A stretch of 45,469 bases of DNA from Spirogloea muscicola (lineage: Eukaryota; Streptophyta; Zygnematophyceae; Spirogloeales; Spirogloeaceae), in contig WELB01000152.1 of NCBI GenBank assembly GCA_009602725.1, forward strand, positions 53,233 through 98,701, read 5' to 3'. A program made the position numbers and the translations under genes. Numbering within the stretch: the first letter of the stretch is position 1; each line of letters starts with the position of its first letter. The notes below the pieces were generated by a model. The model ran no database searches. It saw only the letters and a list, made by a program, of their open reading frames with translations, and was not told the DNA's origin. Below, in pieces: positions 26,915-37,750 of the stretch.

Positions 26915-28656
26915 GGCAGCGGCGGCCGGCGCCGCAGCGGCGGCAGGCCGCTCGCGGGCCACGCTGGCGTACCTCGGCGCGCTGGCCGTCGCCATGGTGG
27001 GTGCCACGTACGCCGCAGTGCCGCTCTACCGCATGTTCTGCGTCGCCACCGGCTACGGCGGCACCACGCAGAAGCGCGAGGTGCGCCCCGCAAGTGCTTA
27101 CCCTAACACCCCAACCCCAAACCCTAAACTCTACCCTAACTCCTAAACCCCTGAACCCTAAGCCCGCCCCCTGCTGCTGCTTCCCAGATGATATCTAGCT
27201 ACATCGATTTCTTATATGCTATTCAGCTCAACCAATGTATACGCTGTCTTTTAAGTAAGCTCTGAGCGCTGAACCCTGAACGCTGCTGGCTATGGCTCTG
27301 ATAGCCGCACTCTACGCTGCCCTTCACGTAGACGGTGGAGGAGAGAATTGCTCGCCACGGGGCCCCGGACGGCGAAGCTGCAAGGTCAGCTTGCGAAGAC
27401 CTACGTACGCCTTACATGCTCGTTGCGCACTTCTGTCCCTATTTATCATCAACTGAGATTTTGCGGCACTTGTGGGTGACGCTGAGTTATGGCCACAAAT
27501 GGCAGCCGGCGAGAGCTCGTGGTGCACTTCAACGCCGATGTCGCCGACGGCATGCCCTGGCGCTTCCACCCCAGCCAGCGCGAGGTGAGGGCGGCTCTCT
27601 TGCTGCAGACGCTGCCAATGTTGCTGCCAACATATGACTGGTGACGAGGTTGCTGGCTGAATGTGGGACTGATGCCTGCTCACTTGGCGCAGCCGTCCAG
27701 GTGAGAGTGCGGCCTGGCGAGAGCACGCTGGCCTTCTTCACCGCTCACAATCTCAGCAATGAACCCATCACGGGCGTCTCGACGTATAATGTCTCGCCTG
27801 GCAAGGTGGGGATAGGCTCAGCCAAACCCTGGCCCTCACTGTATCTTGTAGTTGTAATTCTTTCATATCCATGCTAACTCGATGCTCTCTTATAGTGCGT
27901 CAACCTCTCTACTCTGTATACCCCATCTGAAGTACCTTATGGAAGTCCAGCTGGTCAATGAATTTGTGATCAGAAGCTGAGGCAGCTTGACTTAGTCATC
28001 TCATGCAATTTGACAATCTTTCAACACATTGAGCTGCTGTTGATAGCCCCTTCCTTTACCTCCTGACATTAGTATTCACATCCTCAGAATGCTGCTTGCG
28101 CTGCCACTGAGTGTGCCAGGCGGGCCTCTATTTCAACAAGATCCAGTGCTTCTGTTTCGAGGAGCAGCGCCTCCGGGCAGGCGAGAAGGTTGACATGCCT
28201 GTAAGTGGGCCCCGCTGTGGCAGCTGTGCCTGTCCAACTCTCTCTATGTTGGCCCAACCGGGACCTCGTTGTAGATACCCCAGTCTTGGCAATGAGCAAT
28301 CTGTGGGCATTTGCTTCTGTATTGCGTGGTTGGAATGCAGGGTGATGCACTCATTGCTCAGTTTGCAGAGCTGGGAGCACAAATCCAGGAGTCAGAGGTC
28401 AACACACAATCATAATTGCTGTCCGTTGCGCTGTCTAACAGAGGAAGCGCATGCCAATGGCTTGCTCCTCCCATCTTCTCCCGCCTATTCGCAGGTCTTC
28501 TTCTACATTGACCCCGAGTACTTGGCCGACTCGAAGCTGGACAAAGTTGACCACCTCACACTCTCGTACACGTTCTTCAGGGTCGATGACGATGACGACG
28601 ATGACGACGACGACCACAAGACCAGCAACCGCTCCACTATTGGCGTCAAGGCATAA
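26915..28656 (+). CDS. COX11: COX11 copper chaperone for cytochrome c oxidase (5' end in gap)
   Basis: Visible exons: 26915-27080, 27332-27384, 27506-27584, 27701-27805, 28120-28200 and 28495-28656; all junctions keep frame. The first visible exon has an Ala-rich stretch then the membrane helix [20 protein letters not shown] and [14 protein letters not shown]. Then follow the conserved [30 protein letters not shown] and [20 protein letters not shown] is the copper-binding motif. The domain ends FFYIDPE…[14 protein letters not shown]11 is anchored in the mitochondrial inner membrane and delivers copper to the CuB site of COX1. An unusual C-terminal tail has ten consecutive Asp codons followed by a short polar end, beyond the family's usual ending. 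The targeting peptide and start are lost in the gap. Confidence 0.95.
27098..27165. repeat. Telomere-like tract in COX11 intron
   Basis: Variants of CCCTAAA, CCCCAAACCCTAAACTC, CCTAAACCCCTGAACCCTAA run for about 65 bases shortly after the exon ending at 27080. This is the second-best preserved telomere-like tract in the window. Confidence 0.65.
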
Positions 28657-29405
28657 GCTTGCTGTGGCCGATTGACGCCCCTGGCACACATTGTGTCTCT
28701 CCAATGGACACCCCTGGCACGTATTGTGTCAATTCAGCTTGGGCGGCGCAGCTGCTTTTCCTTTCTGGGGGCTCTTTTTGACGATGCAGACCGTGCAGAA
28801 TAATGGAGCCCTACAAACAATTTCACACTTGTCTGCTGGCATTGTGTATCAAGTGCATTAACTGGCTGCTTTCCATGTAGTGCGCACACAGTCAAAGTCT
28901 TGTTTGCAGCTGATATTCATGTGGCAGGTCAAAGTGGTAACTTCAAGTCGGGCCATGTCGCTGTTCTTGTGCTACTGACAGGTTTCACGCTGCAGCTATC
29001 AAAGTCAAGCATTAGCTGCAAAGCGTTTGAGCATGAGACTGGCAATACGGGACTTTTCTGCGCTGCAATGCAGACTGGGCAGCGGAAGCAACGAGAGCAG
29101 CGTGGTACCTTTCAATGTCAGACGCCCAGGACTCCAAAGGAGTAGTAGCTGGATACACTTGCCTTGTAAGCTTTGGGAGGGAAAGCGGCTGCTGGCATCT
29201 GTAAGAGGCGGCAGCGGCGTAGGTGGTAGAGAGCAACACAGAGCAGATCGCAGAGATGCGACACACCTTGTAGCACTGCCAATGCTGCGGCATGATTAGG
29301 GTTCAATCCCAAACCCAAACTCTGCCTTCCGGCTGCTGACTCGGGGTTACTAGGCTCCATGCGCTGCAGTCTCTTGCAGAAAAGAAGTGAGGTCCTCTAA
29401 AGGGA
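28657..29405. other. COX11 downstream region
   Basis: 3' flank. It contains a short imperfect direct repeat (CCCCTGGCACACATTGTGTC at about 28677 and CCCCTGGCACGTATTGTGTC at about 28711), one telomere-like fragment near 29296-29320, and no recognisable exon. Confidence 0.4.
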
Positions 29406-29720
29406 AGGAAAAACGCTCCCACTAGAGGACGATGGCCGTGAGAGGCCAGCCCAGGGAAAGGAATGAACGATTTCGCAGGGGCCAGAGAAATGCGCAAGAC
29501 TTTCTCAGTAAAGGCCGATAATGTGATTGGCCAGCCCAGAGAAGGGGATGAAAATGACCGAAGGAGCTCTTGCATAGCTGTGAGATTTCTGGCGCTTTCC
29601 GGTCCTTCGGCCCTTGTCCACTCCTTTGAGCTGGCCTCTCACAGCCACTGGCTATCAATTTGGAAGAGCTGTTTCGTGTCTTATTCCTTCTAGGCTGGCT
29701 TTTCACAGCCCCCGCCCCCT
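29405..29720. repeat. Hairpin modules in both orientations
   Basis: Forward copies: GATGGCCGTGAGAGGCCAGCCC with GAATGAACGATTTCGCAGGGGCC (29431-29480) and GTGATTGGCCAGCCC (29522-29536). Reverse copies: GAGCTGGCCTCTCACAGCC (29628-29646) and GGCTGGCTTTTCACAGCC (29693-29710). Confidence 0.7.
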
Positions 29721-30290
29721 CTGGAACGACGAGTTTCGGCCTGTTTGCAGCGTGCTCAGGCTAGTGCCTTGCACCAGAAAGCTGGGCGAGCTCTAGTTGG
29801 TGGCAGAAGGGCTTCGTTTCTGGCATCTAGTAATCATGCATCAATTGGTGACCTTTGTGTTTTGACCTGTAGTTACTGAGCGGGTCAATCTGCTGTAGAT
29901 TATGTAGATCTTCAGATGTGCTTGCCTCTGTACTTGGCCATTTGGCCTACGTTTGTTTCAGATACACGAAATTCCCTCTAGAAGAGTTCACACATGCTCT
30001 CCTAATTATTGCGGTGGTCGCCGGGCAGCTACTTCCAGCCCACCTGCCACACCAGGAACCCAAGAAGAAGACCCAGGCGCCTCCTTGCGCATCTGGCAAC
30101 CACAGCTCTTCTTTTCTAAGAGCGCTTTCGGCGCCTGGAGGCCCTGGCGGCCTGAGGCTTCGGCGTAAGCGACACCGCAACCGTCGTGTGCTCACCTGGC
30201 CCCCGCCAGATGTGCGCTGCCGGCTGCCTCCAGGCCCCCCCTGGATTCGCTCAGGTACCCTGCAGCCGAGCACGTCGTCACTCCAGGGAA
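29721..30290. other. Spacer, no gene recognised
   Basis: A 150-codon open stretch (from 29918, +) starts with a hydrophobic segment, but its end runs into the hairpin repeat and it resembles nothing I know. I do not call it a gene. Confidence 0.35.
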
Positions 30291-30740
30291 AGGGCTCGCC
30301 TATTGAGAATAGGGGCTGGAACAGCCAGCCCAAAAAACACACTCAAACCCCCCTTGCCCTCCCCCACTGACCTGACCTGATCCCGGCTAACCCTTAACTG
30401 AAGTGTCCCCAACCCCTACCTCCCCTTTCTTCTTCTCCTTTCCCCGACCCGACCCTGGTGTGAGCCTTTCCAGTACACTCCTTTGGGCTGGCCTCTCACA
30501 GCCACTGCCGTAGAGCTGTTTCTTTCCAGTACAAGCCACTCTAAGTTGCAGCTATTCACTAGGAGTGAGGGGCCCCCCCTTAGTAGCCACTTGCGAAGCT
30601 GTTTTTCTGGACTCTTCGACCCTTTCGTACATTGTCCAGGCCTTTTTGGGGTGGCCTTCTACAGCACCATCCCCTCTTGAAAAATCTCCTCTCCACCATT
30701 GTTCCAAGCGTGGATGCCGAGTAGCATGGCGAGCCCACAT
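30290..30740. repeat. Hairpin modules, forward then reverse
   Basis: The forward long form CTCGCCTATTGAGAATAGGG followed by GCTGGAACAGCCAGCCC is at about 30295-30331. Reverse copies are at about 30483-30503 (TTTGGGCTGGCCTCTCACAGCC) and 30640-30680. In between are pyrimidine-rich tracts. Confidence 0.7.
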
Positions 30741-30948
30741 GCGCCACTTAGGTGTGCCGACCTCGTCAGCACCATGCCTGGAGGGAGCCCCGTCTCATTG
30801 TGGAGACGTAATCAAAATACCATCAACCCACGAACTTTACCAAATAAGCGGAGGAGGCGGGCAAGAGGTCGGCAAGCTGCGGGCTCCAATGAGCGACATC
30901 ATAAGCACAACCCTGCTGAGGAGATTCTGTTGCAATGACCATTGACGT

Positions 30949-31182
30949 TCACGGGGCATTCAAGAGTGAGCGGCTAGACCATCTCTGACCACTTGCAGAG
31001 CGAGCGATCACTTGACGCCAAGGCCAGCAAGGTGAGCAGCCCGGCTTCAATGCTGCTGGGTCGCTCTCTCCGGTGTTTGGCATGCCCCTAACAGTCTCGC
31101 TCCAGCTTTTCCAGGCAGTTGCAGTGCACTTGCGGGCAGGCCGGGCTTTGACTGCTGCTTCTGGGTATCGCCATGGTGACAC
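30949..31182 (-). pseudogene. Transposon-type coding relic (copy 2 of 3, most intact)
   Basis: The minus strand reads WRYPEAAVKARPARKC, then ETVRGMPNTGESDPAALKPG, in one open frame of about 77 codons. Similar segments occur at 10.1 kb and 44.9 kb. Family not recognised. It has no neighbouring exons. Confidence 0.45.
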
Positions 31183-31229
31183 TTTTCCGGCTGCCAGCTA
31201 CTCTGACATGTGGTTACTGAAGGGTGTTT

Positions 31230-31560
31230 GAGTACCCAACACTCAGGCTGGGCCTTTCACAGCCATCAAAACCTTAATGAAGAACATTCCTTTCCTGCCG
31301 TCGCTGGCGACTTGTCCAGTTGGTCTCACTTGGAGCTGGTGCCCCTGCTCCTGTATCGCCCTTACTCTGACTTGGGCTGCTAGGCATTAGTGAGCATCCA
31401 TTCTCAGTAGACACTTGCGTAGCTGTGTGGTAGAGCACTTTCCGGCCCCTTCGGACCTTGTCCATTCCAAATTGGGCTGGCCTTTTACAGCCAGCGCCCC
31501 TTCTGGAGTATTCTCTTTTCCTGCGCTCGCCAGTGACTTGCTTAGTCGGTCTCATTGGGA
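31230..31560 (-). repeat. Reverse-orientation hairpin modules
   Basis: GGCTGGGCCTTTCACAGCC (31247-31265) and ATTGGGCTGGCCTTTTACAG followed by CCAGCGCCCCTTCTGG (31470-31505), with the linked elements in reverse order (GGTTACTGA, GTAGCTGTGT, CGGCCCCTTCGGACCTTGTC). Confidence 0.7.
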
Positions 31561-31867
31561 GCTCTTGCCCCTAGTGAACGCAAAGGGTGCCCATGCAAAC
31601 AGAACGAACAAGTCTGCGACTTGCTCTACTTGGACGTCTTTGCATGCCCGGCCGCAGCGATAGCAAGTACCGAAGGAAGAGGAGGAAGGCGGGCCTGAGG
31701 GGCTGACGCTCGTGCTGATGCTGCTCGCCCGCTTTGTGCCCGCTCTGTAATGTGAGCTGCATTCTTCAGAGATTATTCAGCATTGGTCAAAATACATGAC
31801 TAAGAATGTTTCGGAGAAGTGCAGCAATTGTGTGACAGACAGGCTCTCAATGCTCCCCCAGCGCCTC

Positions 31868-32303
31868 CTAAGTGGCTGTGCGGCTTGGGACGGAGCTAGG
31901 CGTCCCTGGTGGCGTCGTTGCTGGAAGAGCGCCTGAGGCCCGAAGCGTCAAGGGCGAGGACTTGTGGAACGGCAGTTCCTTGCTCGTGTCAAGCTCCTGT
32001 ACAACCCTGCGGTAGTGCCTTTTGCCCCCTAATATTAGAGGCAGGAGGTCGATGAGACTTGACTGGCCTTGTGAAAGCCTGCACAGCTCCGTCGTGTGAT
32101 TGCCAGTCTTGCGCAGCTTGGTGAGAGGAGGAAAAGGTTGAGGTTTGGAGATGGTTGACTTGGGAATTGAGAAGCTCAAATTCTAGAATGTAACGATGTA
32201 GGAACAGGGGGGTGATGGACGGCAGGAACTTTTCCAGGACTGTTTTGGCCGTGGATGTTCCACGGGGGGGGGCGGTGGGGGGGTGCTGTGCCCTTTGAGC
32301 CAA
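31868..32303 (-). pseudogene. Frameshifted ORF of unknown family
   Basis: On the minus strand one frame reads FLHRYILEFELLNSQVNHLQ and then a second, overlapping frame continues LTKLRKTGNHTTELCRLSQG…SLIDLLPLILGG…RRVVQELDTSKELPF. Both look protein-like and suggest one ORF broken by a frameshift. The left part of the window at 31561-31867 holds nothing recognised. Flanking repeats suggest a dead element, but the family is unknown. Confidence 0.3.
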
Positions 32304-32382
32304 TTCCTTCGGAAGCTGTTCATTCTTTCTGGCTGGCCATTCGGAGCTCGTTGAGGGCTGGCAGTACCGCAGACCTCCCCCC

Positions 32383-32417
32383 CAGCTAGGCTAGCTACCC
32401 CCTAGCTAGCCTAGCTG
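32383..32417. repeat. Perfect 15-bp inverted repeat with 5-base loop
   Basis: Arms CAGCTAGGCTAGCTA (32383-32397) and TAGCTAGCCTAGCTG (32403-32417) are exact reverse complements around CCCCC. It can form a strong hairpin. There is no T-run after it. Confidence 0.9.
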
Positions 32418-32439
32418 TGTGTTTGCATTCTTTTCGGCA

Positions 32440-32800
32440 CCTGTTGTAGCTCTTTGGATTTTGTCTTTTTGGCTGGCTTCTGCCAGCCCCTCTCTTCTAT
32501 GGGCGAGCTCTTTTCTTCTTTCCCCCCCCCCCCCTCTGGAAAAAGAAGAGCTGCTTGAATTCACAGATCGACAAAACAGAGAACTCTCTGCTACAACACC
32601 ACCCACCTCCCCAGTCAACGGCTGCACGTCGGCGGTCAATGGCAGGCGGTCGCTGGAAAGTGGCTCTCCCGCTTGGCAATTGCTCGCCCCAAGAGGGTAG
32701 GGGCTGGGAAAGGCCAGCCCAAAAAGAATGGACAAGGTCCAAAGCGCCAAAAGGTGGCCGGGAAACCACACAGCTAGACACGACACGACCGCAGATGGAA
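32440..32800. repeat. Inverted pair of long hairpin modules
   Basis: A reverse copy (TTTGGCTGGCTTCTGCCAGC…CTATGGGCGAGCTC, 32469-32509) and a forward copy (GCTCGCCCCAAGAGGGTAGG then GGCTGGGAAAGGCCAGCCC, with GAATGGACAAGGTCC, about 32684-32740) face each other about 180 bp apart. Confidence 0.75.
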
Positions 32801-33087
32801 GCTCAGTACCCACAAGTGAGCAGCAGCAATTCCGAGGAACTCGCAGCTGGGAAAGAGACGTTGGAGGAGACGGGGCGATCCTTTTTCTTCTTTCTGTTCT
32901 ATCGTGGTCTGCAGATGCAGAATCACGGGGGTTTGTCGGGGCGCAGCCAGGGGGCTGGCCCGCCCTGGCCAGGGCACCTCAGGTGGCGCCTCTGCTCCAG
33001 GGGGTCCCAACAGCCCGCCCGCTACCTGCCCCACTACTCCCTCCACAGCCCACAATCCCGCCTCTCTACCTCCCTCTCCCTCGCCGC

Positions 33088-33107
33088 CCCCCCCCCCCCC
33101 CCCCCCN

Positions 33108-33160
<53 letters not shown>

Positions 33161-33207
33161 TCACTCTCTCTCACACACACACACCCTCTCTCTCTCTCTA
33201 CTGTGTC
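33088..33207. repeat. Poly-C / (CA)n / CT microsatellite
   Basis: A poly-C run ends at a single N (33107), followed by about 25 CA repeats and then mixed CT/CA repeats. Length is probably not reliable in the assembly. It lies about 280 bp upstream of the GT61 start. Confidence 0.9.
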
Positions 33208-33483
33208 TGTGTCTGTGTCCCTGACTCTTCAACCCTCCTTCACCCTCTTCATCCTGCGAGCCACTGGGCTCCGGCGAGGCCCAGCGCCGCCTCCTCTCCA
33301 CAGGAGGCGTTGCAGCAACACCTCAGTGCAAGCCGGCTTCGCTGCCCGCTACGCGCTACCGCAAGCCCAGGAAGCTACCAGTCCAGCCACAGCTTCGAAG
33401 CAGCTGCTGTGACGCCAACGCATTAACCACCATTGACAACCACCGCCGAAGAGGTCTGAGTCGACAGGAGCGCTGCCGCAAGG

Positions 33484-34423
33484 ATGAGGCCGTCCATGGC
33501 GCGCGCCTGCCTGCCGCCACAGCCGCCATTGTCGGGCTGGGACGCCGGCGCGCCGAGCCCCAAGGACGACCGCGCCAAGGCGGCAGCACAGCAGGCGGCG
33601 CATTTGCGGCTGGCGATGGCGCGGGGGCCCGCCGCCGGGATCAGCGCTGGATCGAGCGGCAGCTCGAGTGACGGCGTCAATGGAGGTGGAAGCGGTGGCA
33701 GCAGTGGCTTAGGTAGCGGCAGCTCATGTTGTCAACAGGCCGCCAGCGGGCGGGCCTGGACGGCGCTGGCCGCCGTCGCCGCGCTGGCCGTGCTCGCCCT
33801 CCTCAGCACCGGCGTGACGATGGCCGGCCACTTCACAATAAGCAGCCCAGGTTTGCCACACCCCGCCCAAACCCAGAATGGAAGCCGTATGGGAAATGCC
33901 ACAGTCAGGACATGAAGGTGCTAGCAGCTACCCACAGCTTATTATCGGAAATTCTTGAGCATGACTGATGTGAGTGAGATTGCAGCGCTCCAGGATTGGC
34001 TGGCTGTAATAGAATGACCCCTGAAGGGCTTGTGATGATTGTCGGAAACCATTCTCTGGGTATACGTGACAGATATAAACATTTTCTTTGAAGAATGAGA
34101 ACCCCCGAGCTGGCAGCGCTCTTAAGTGCTGCTCGCTCGCCCACACCATGTTTGCGCATGCCACAGCTTACAGAGGGGGCCTCCTGTCGAGGAACTTCTA
34201 CCAAGCGGCGCTCGAAGATGCGGAGGCGCTGCGCACGGCGCTCTCCTTGGCGGGCCAGCCTGGGCTGGGCAAGCGCACGCGCCGCGTGCTGGACGGGGAA
34301 GGAAGCAGTGCGGTAGCGCCAGCAGCAACAGAGATGGCGGCAGCTGCACCGGCTGCGGCAGAGGAGCTGCACAGCCTCAAGGCCAAGGTCGCGCAGCTGG
34401 AAAGCGAGTTGAGACAGGCCGCT

Positions 34424-34459
<36 letters not shown>

Positions 34460-37400
34460 GTCCCTGCGGCAGCCGCCGTGACGGCAGCTGCAGCTGATGA
34501 TTCTGCAGATGCCACCGGGAGCAATGCGGTAAGCCGGCCCTGCCGCCGTTGCGCCAGCTGGCAGCCGCATCCCGTCACTGACATGGGCAATCCTGGGGGC
34601 TGAGCGGCTATGCTCCAGCTGACAGCGGGTGCGCTGGTGCGGCTGCATGCAGACCGTGCATGTGGAGCTGCGCACAATCCTCAGCTTAGGAATTACAGAC
34701 TGGGAGTCCACGGTTGCGGAAGAACCACTGAAGCTAAACACGCCGCCGCCGATCACACTGCCTTCTGTATGGAGCATGTACCGCGTGGAAAACAAGGTAC
34801 ACAGACATTCGCAGCCTGAAAGATCGATCACTTCTTTCAACTTGCCTATAGGCACGGGCACTGATTGCTGCCACCTGCCACCCGCGTCGCAGTTCTGCTG
34901 CCTGCAGCTCCTGGCGGTGGTCGACACGATGTGCTTCAACGGCACGCATGCGCTGACAATGGACGAGGAGTGCGCCAATGACGACAGTGCCGGTGCGGGC
35001 TGCACGACCGCAAGCGCAGGGCTCGCCTAGCTGCCGCTGCAATGTCGTCGCCACACCTCGCCTAGCTGTTGCCAGCATAACAAGCAATGCTGATGGGCAG
35101 CTCGCCTCTCTGTTGTTCTTTGCTCCTACAGTAGCACCAGGCGGGCCGCTGGAGCTGCTGCGCTGCAGCTTATCTAAGTACAAGTCCTGGAAGAAGCACG
35201 TGAGTGATCATCTGCGGCTGGCATCCCTCGGCCACATGTGCCGTGTAACTCTTGCCAGCCGAGCGCTGACGCGATTGCTTGCACTGTGGTCGCTGCCGCC
35301 GCTGTCGCCGCTGCCGCAGCTGAAGAAGGAGACTGAGATGCAATTTGGGGGACGGCCGCAGTCTTGGCTTGCCAGGTAAGTCACCACAGTAGGGGACTTT
35401 TGGACCAAGCAGATCCGCGGGCAAACGCATCGCCCGGCAGGCTGATGCAGGCCCCTGACATGGCTTGCCGCGCCATTTCCCAGCCGGGCGGCCATCACAT
35501 GGCGGCGCGGCACGACGTACCTGCAGTACATGGACAAGAGCAATACGAATGTGGCGCACATCTTCGGCAAGCTCGCGCAGATGCTCCTGGTCAACAACGC
35601 CACCGGTCAGAACCGCATAGCCTCAACAATTGCCACCCCCAACGAGCAGCAGTTTGTGCAGCCAGTGCGCAGCTTGCGAGGTCCGGTGGACATTATTGAC
35701 AGGCTTGCTCTTGCCAAGTTTGCTACTGAGAAGTTGGGAAACTACTGTGGCAGCATTGTGCTGTGCCGTGCCTCACTTGCGGCACAATTCTCGGTGCCTA
35801 TCGCTTTTCTATGCAGAGCCGGCGCTGGCTCTGCCCGTCCACCGCGTGGCCCTCCCGCGTGCTCACGACACGCTGATGAGGTGCCCTCCTGTTGCGCAAG
35901 CTGGTGGACATGGCCACTGGCCTCTCTTCTAAAGCACCGGTTCTGAGTCCTGTGACTAACGATGCTGTACACTAAGTCAAGCTGATCTCAGCTGCCATAT
36001 GCCTTTGTTCTCATGCTCGACTCACCCCTCTGACCTACCGGAAGCTGGGGTCTTCAGGCTGCGCCATTTGGGGACTACAGGGTTTCACGCAACGTTCATA
36101 CGGCAGCTCGCCATCCTTGTGATGCGCCAGCAGTTAGGCACTCGATTCGAGTGGCACTCTGAGATGGAGCCACACCTCGTGCTCGGCGACAAGTGAGCAT
36201 CGCTCCTCGTTATTCTTCCCCAGAGCTGCAGCTTGACTGACCCTGTGACTTGGAGGACAATCAGACTCGTCAAAAGAGCACATAACAGACCCTCTTGTCT
36301 GTGGCAGAAGATGCAAGCACTGTCTATAGAGTACTGCTAGAGCGGCAGAGACGCACACAGCTCAGGTGCCAGTTTTACGAAGGAGAAAAGCATCATGAAG
36401 GCCGCCTAAGTGCCACAGTCAATAGCTGTTGGACGTCGCAGGCATGGCATCCCTCAGCCAGATGCCAAAGCTCACTCCCCACAGCTGTGCACAGACCGAT
36501 GGCATGGAACACGGTGGAATTCGAGGAGGCCTTTGATGCAGCAACCGAAGATCAGCCGCTGTGCTTCGAGCGTGTCATCATGCCTGGGGTATTGAAGGTG
36601 AGAAAGCCCATGGCAAGTGTCGTGCGGAAGGTTACTGCCTTGCAATGGCCACGCTGTTGGGTGAACGGCCATGTCAAGCAGAAGCGGGCTTCAGATATAT
36701 CAGCAGTAAAGCTTATGCTCTTGGTTTAATGGGTGCCTGGCGTGCAGGCCACAGTGTACCCTGGTGGCCCGAAGGTGGCCAAGAAGTTCCAGCGCGAGCT
36801 GCGGCGGAGTCTCACCCCCCAGCCGCAGATCGCCATCGGCGAGATCACGGTGCTGTATATCACGCGGCTGGACCAGAAGGTGACGACCGGGAGGCGCATG
36901 TTCACCGGGGAGAGCCACGAGGCGCTGCTGGGGCTCTTTGCCAAGCTGGGCTTCCGGGTCCGCATGGTCGAGTTCCAGGTGCGCAAAGCACGAGTGTCAA
37001 TCAAGACCTGAAACCTAAGCCTGAATCCTTAAACCCGTAACTCTAACCCTAAGTCCTAAACCCTAAGCCCTAAACCCTCCTGCGCTGACATTGCTCAAAG
37101 TCTCGCTGTCAGTGATAAGCTGGGACCTTAGTGAGGTCTCCAGCGTCCTCATCAACATGTGCGGCTCTGGGTGGCAACAGGGTATGCCGTTCATGGCCCA
37201 GTTCCGGGCGGTGCAGGAGGCGGACATCATCGTCTCACTGCATGGCGCGGGGCTGCTCAACCCAGCAGCGCTCGCGCGCGCCGCGAGCGTGCTGCTCGAA
37301 ATCGAGCCTTACAACACGCTGCACCAGACATACCACTACATGGCCGTCAACACCGGTCTGACGTACATGATGCACCAGTGCCGTGCCGGCGAGACGCGCG

Positions 37401-37750
37401 CTGGCGATGCACAGTATGCCCACCTGAGCGTCCAGAACTGCACCCGGGACACGGACTGCAAGAGCTACTTCACACATAATCGGCAGATCGAGCTGACCAA
37501 GCCGGACCTCCAAAGCCTGGAGCGCATGCTGGCGCTTGCCGCCGAGATTGTCGAGGCCGCCAAAGTAGATGAGCAGATGGCCGGTGCAAGGTTGCGCGGT
37601 AAGTACCCTGACATCTGCCAGTCCGAGGACATCAACTATGGCTGCCGTAACAGCTTCATGCAGTCCTACCTGGCAGATGTCAAGAGGATCTGCATCCTCG
37701 AGCAAGATGGCTGCTCAGCCATAGCACCTAACACATCCTTGTCTTTGTAG
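33484..37750 (+). CDS. GT61-family (DUF563) Golgi glycosyltransferase
   Basis: Twelve exons in one frame give about 833 residues: 33484-33850, 34167-34528, 34653-34796, 34908-34992, 35132-35199, 35320-35375, 35484-35757, 35819-35880, 36058-36192, 36495-36597, 36748-36978 and 37136-37750. The junction before the last exon (acceptor GTGAG|GTCTCC) is the least certain. A Ser/Gly-rich cytoplasmic tail is followed by a single membrane helix at about 91-112 (AWTALAAVAALAVLALLSTG), as in a type II Golgi enzyme. An Ala-rich coiled-coil-like stem (SLKAKVAQLESELRQAAADA) comes next. The C-terminal part has the family core: IGEITVLYITRLDQKVTTGR, RAVQEADIIVSLHGAGLLNP and VLLEIEPYNTLHQTYHYMA. GT61 enzymes add xylose, arabinose or GlcNAc to glycans; the acceptor here is unknown. 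The protein is longer than most GT61s because of its N-terminal region and insertions. Confidence 0.85.
37004..37079. repeat. Telomere-like tract in last GT61 intron
   Basis: CCTGAAACCTAAGCCTGAAT, TAACCCTAAGTCCTAAACC and CTAAGCCCTAAACCCTCC: about ten tandem CCCTAAA variants. It is the longest such tract in the window. Confidence 0.7.

Noticed and set aside
29918-30370. 150-codon open frame on the + strand
   Set aside because: Its C-terminal part is the hairpin repeat itself and the rest has no recognisable motif or partner exon.
33088-33207. Poly-C/(CA)n tract as a protein-coding repeat
   Set aside because: Low-complexity microsatellite with an N; open frames through it are artefacts.
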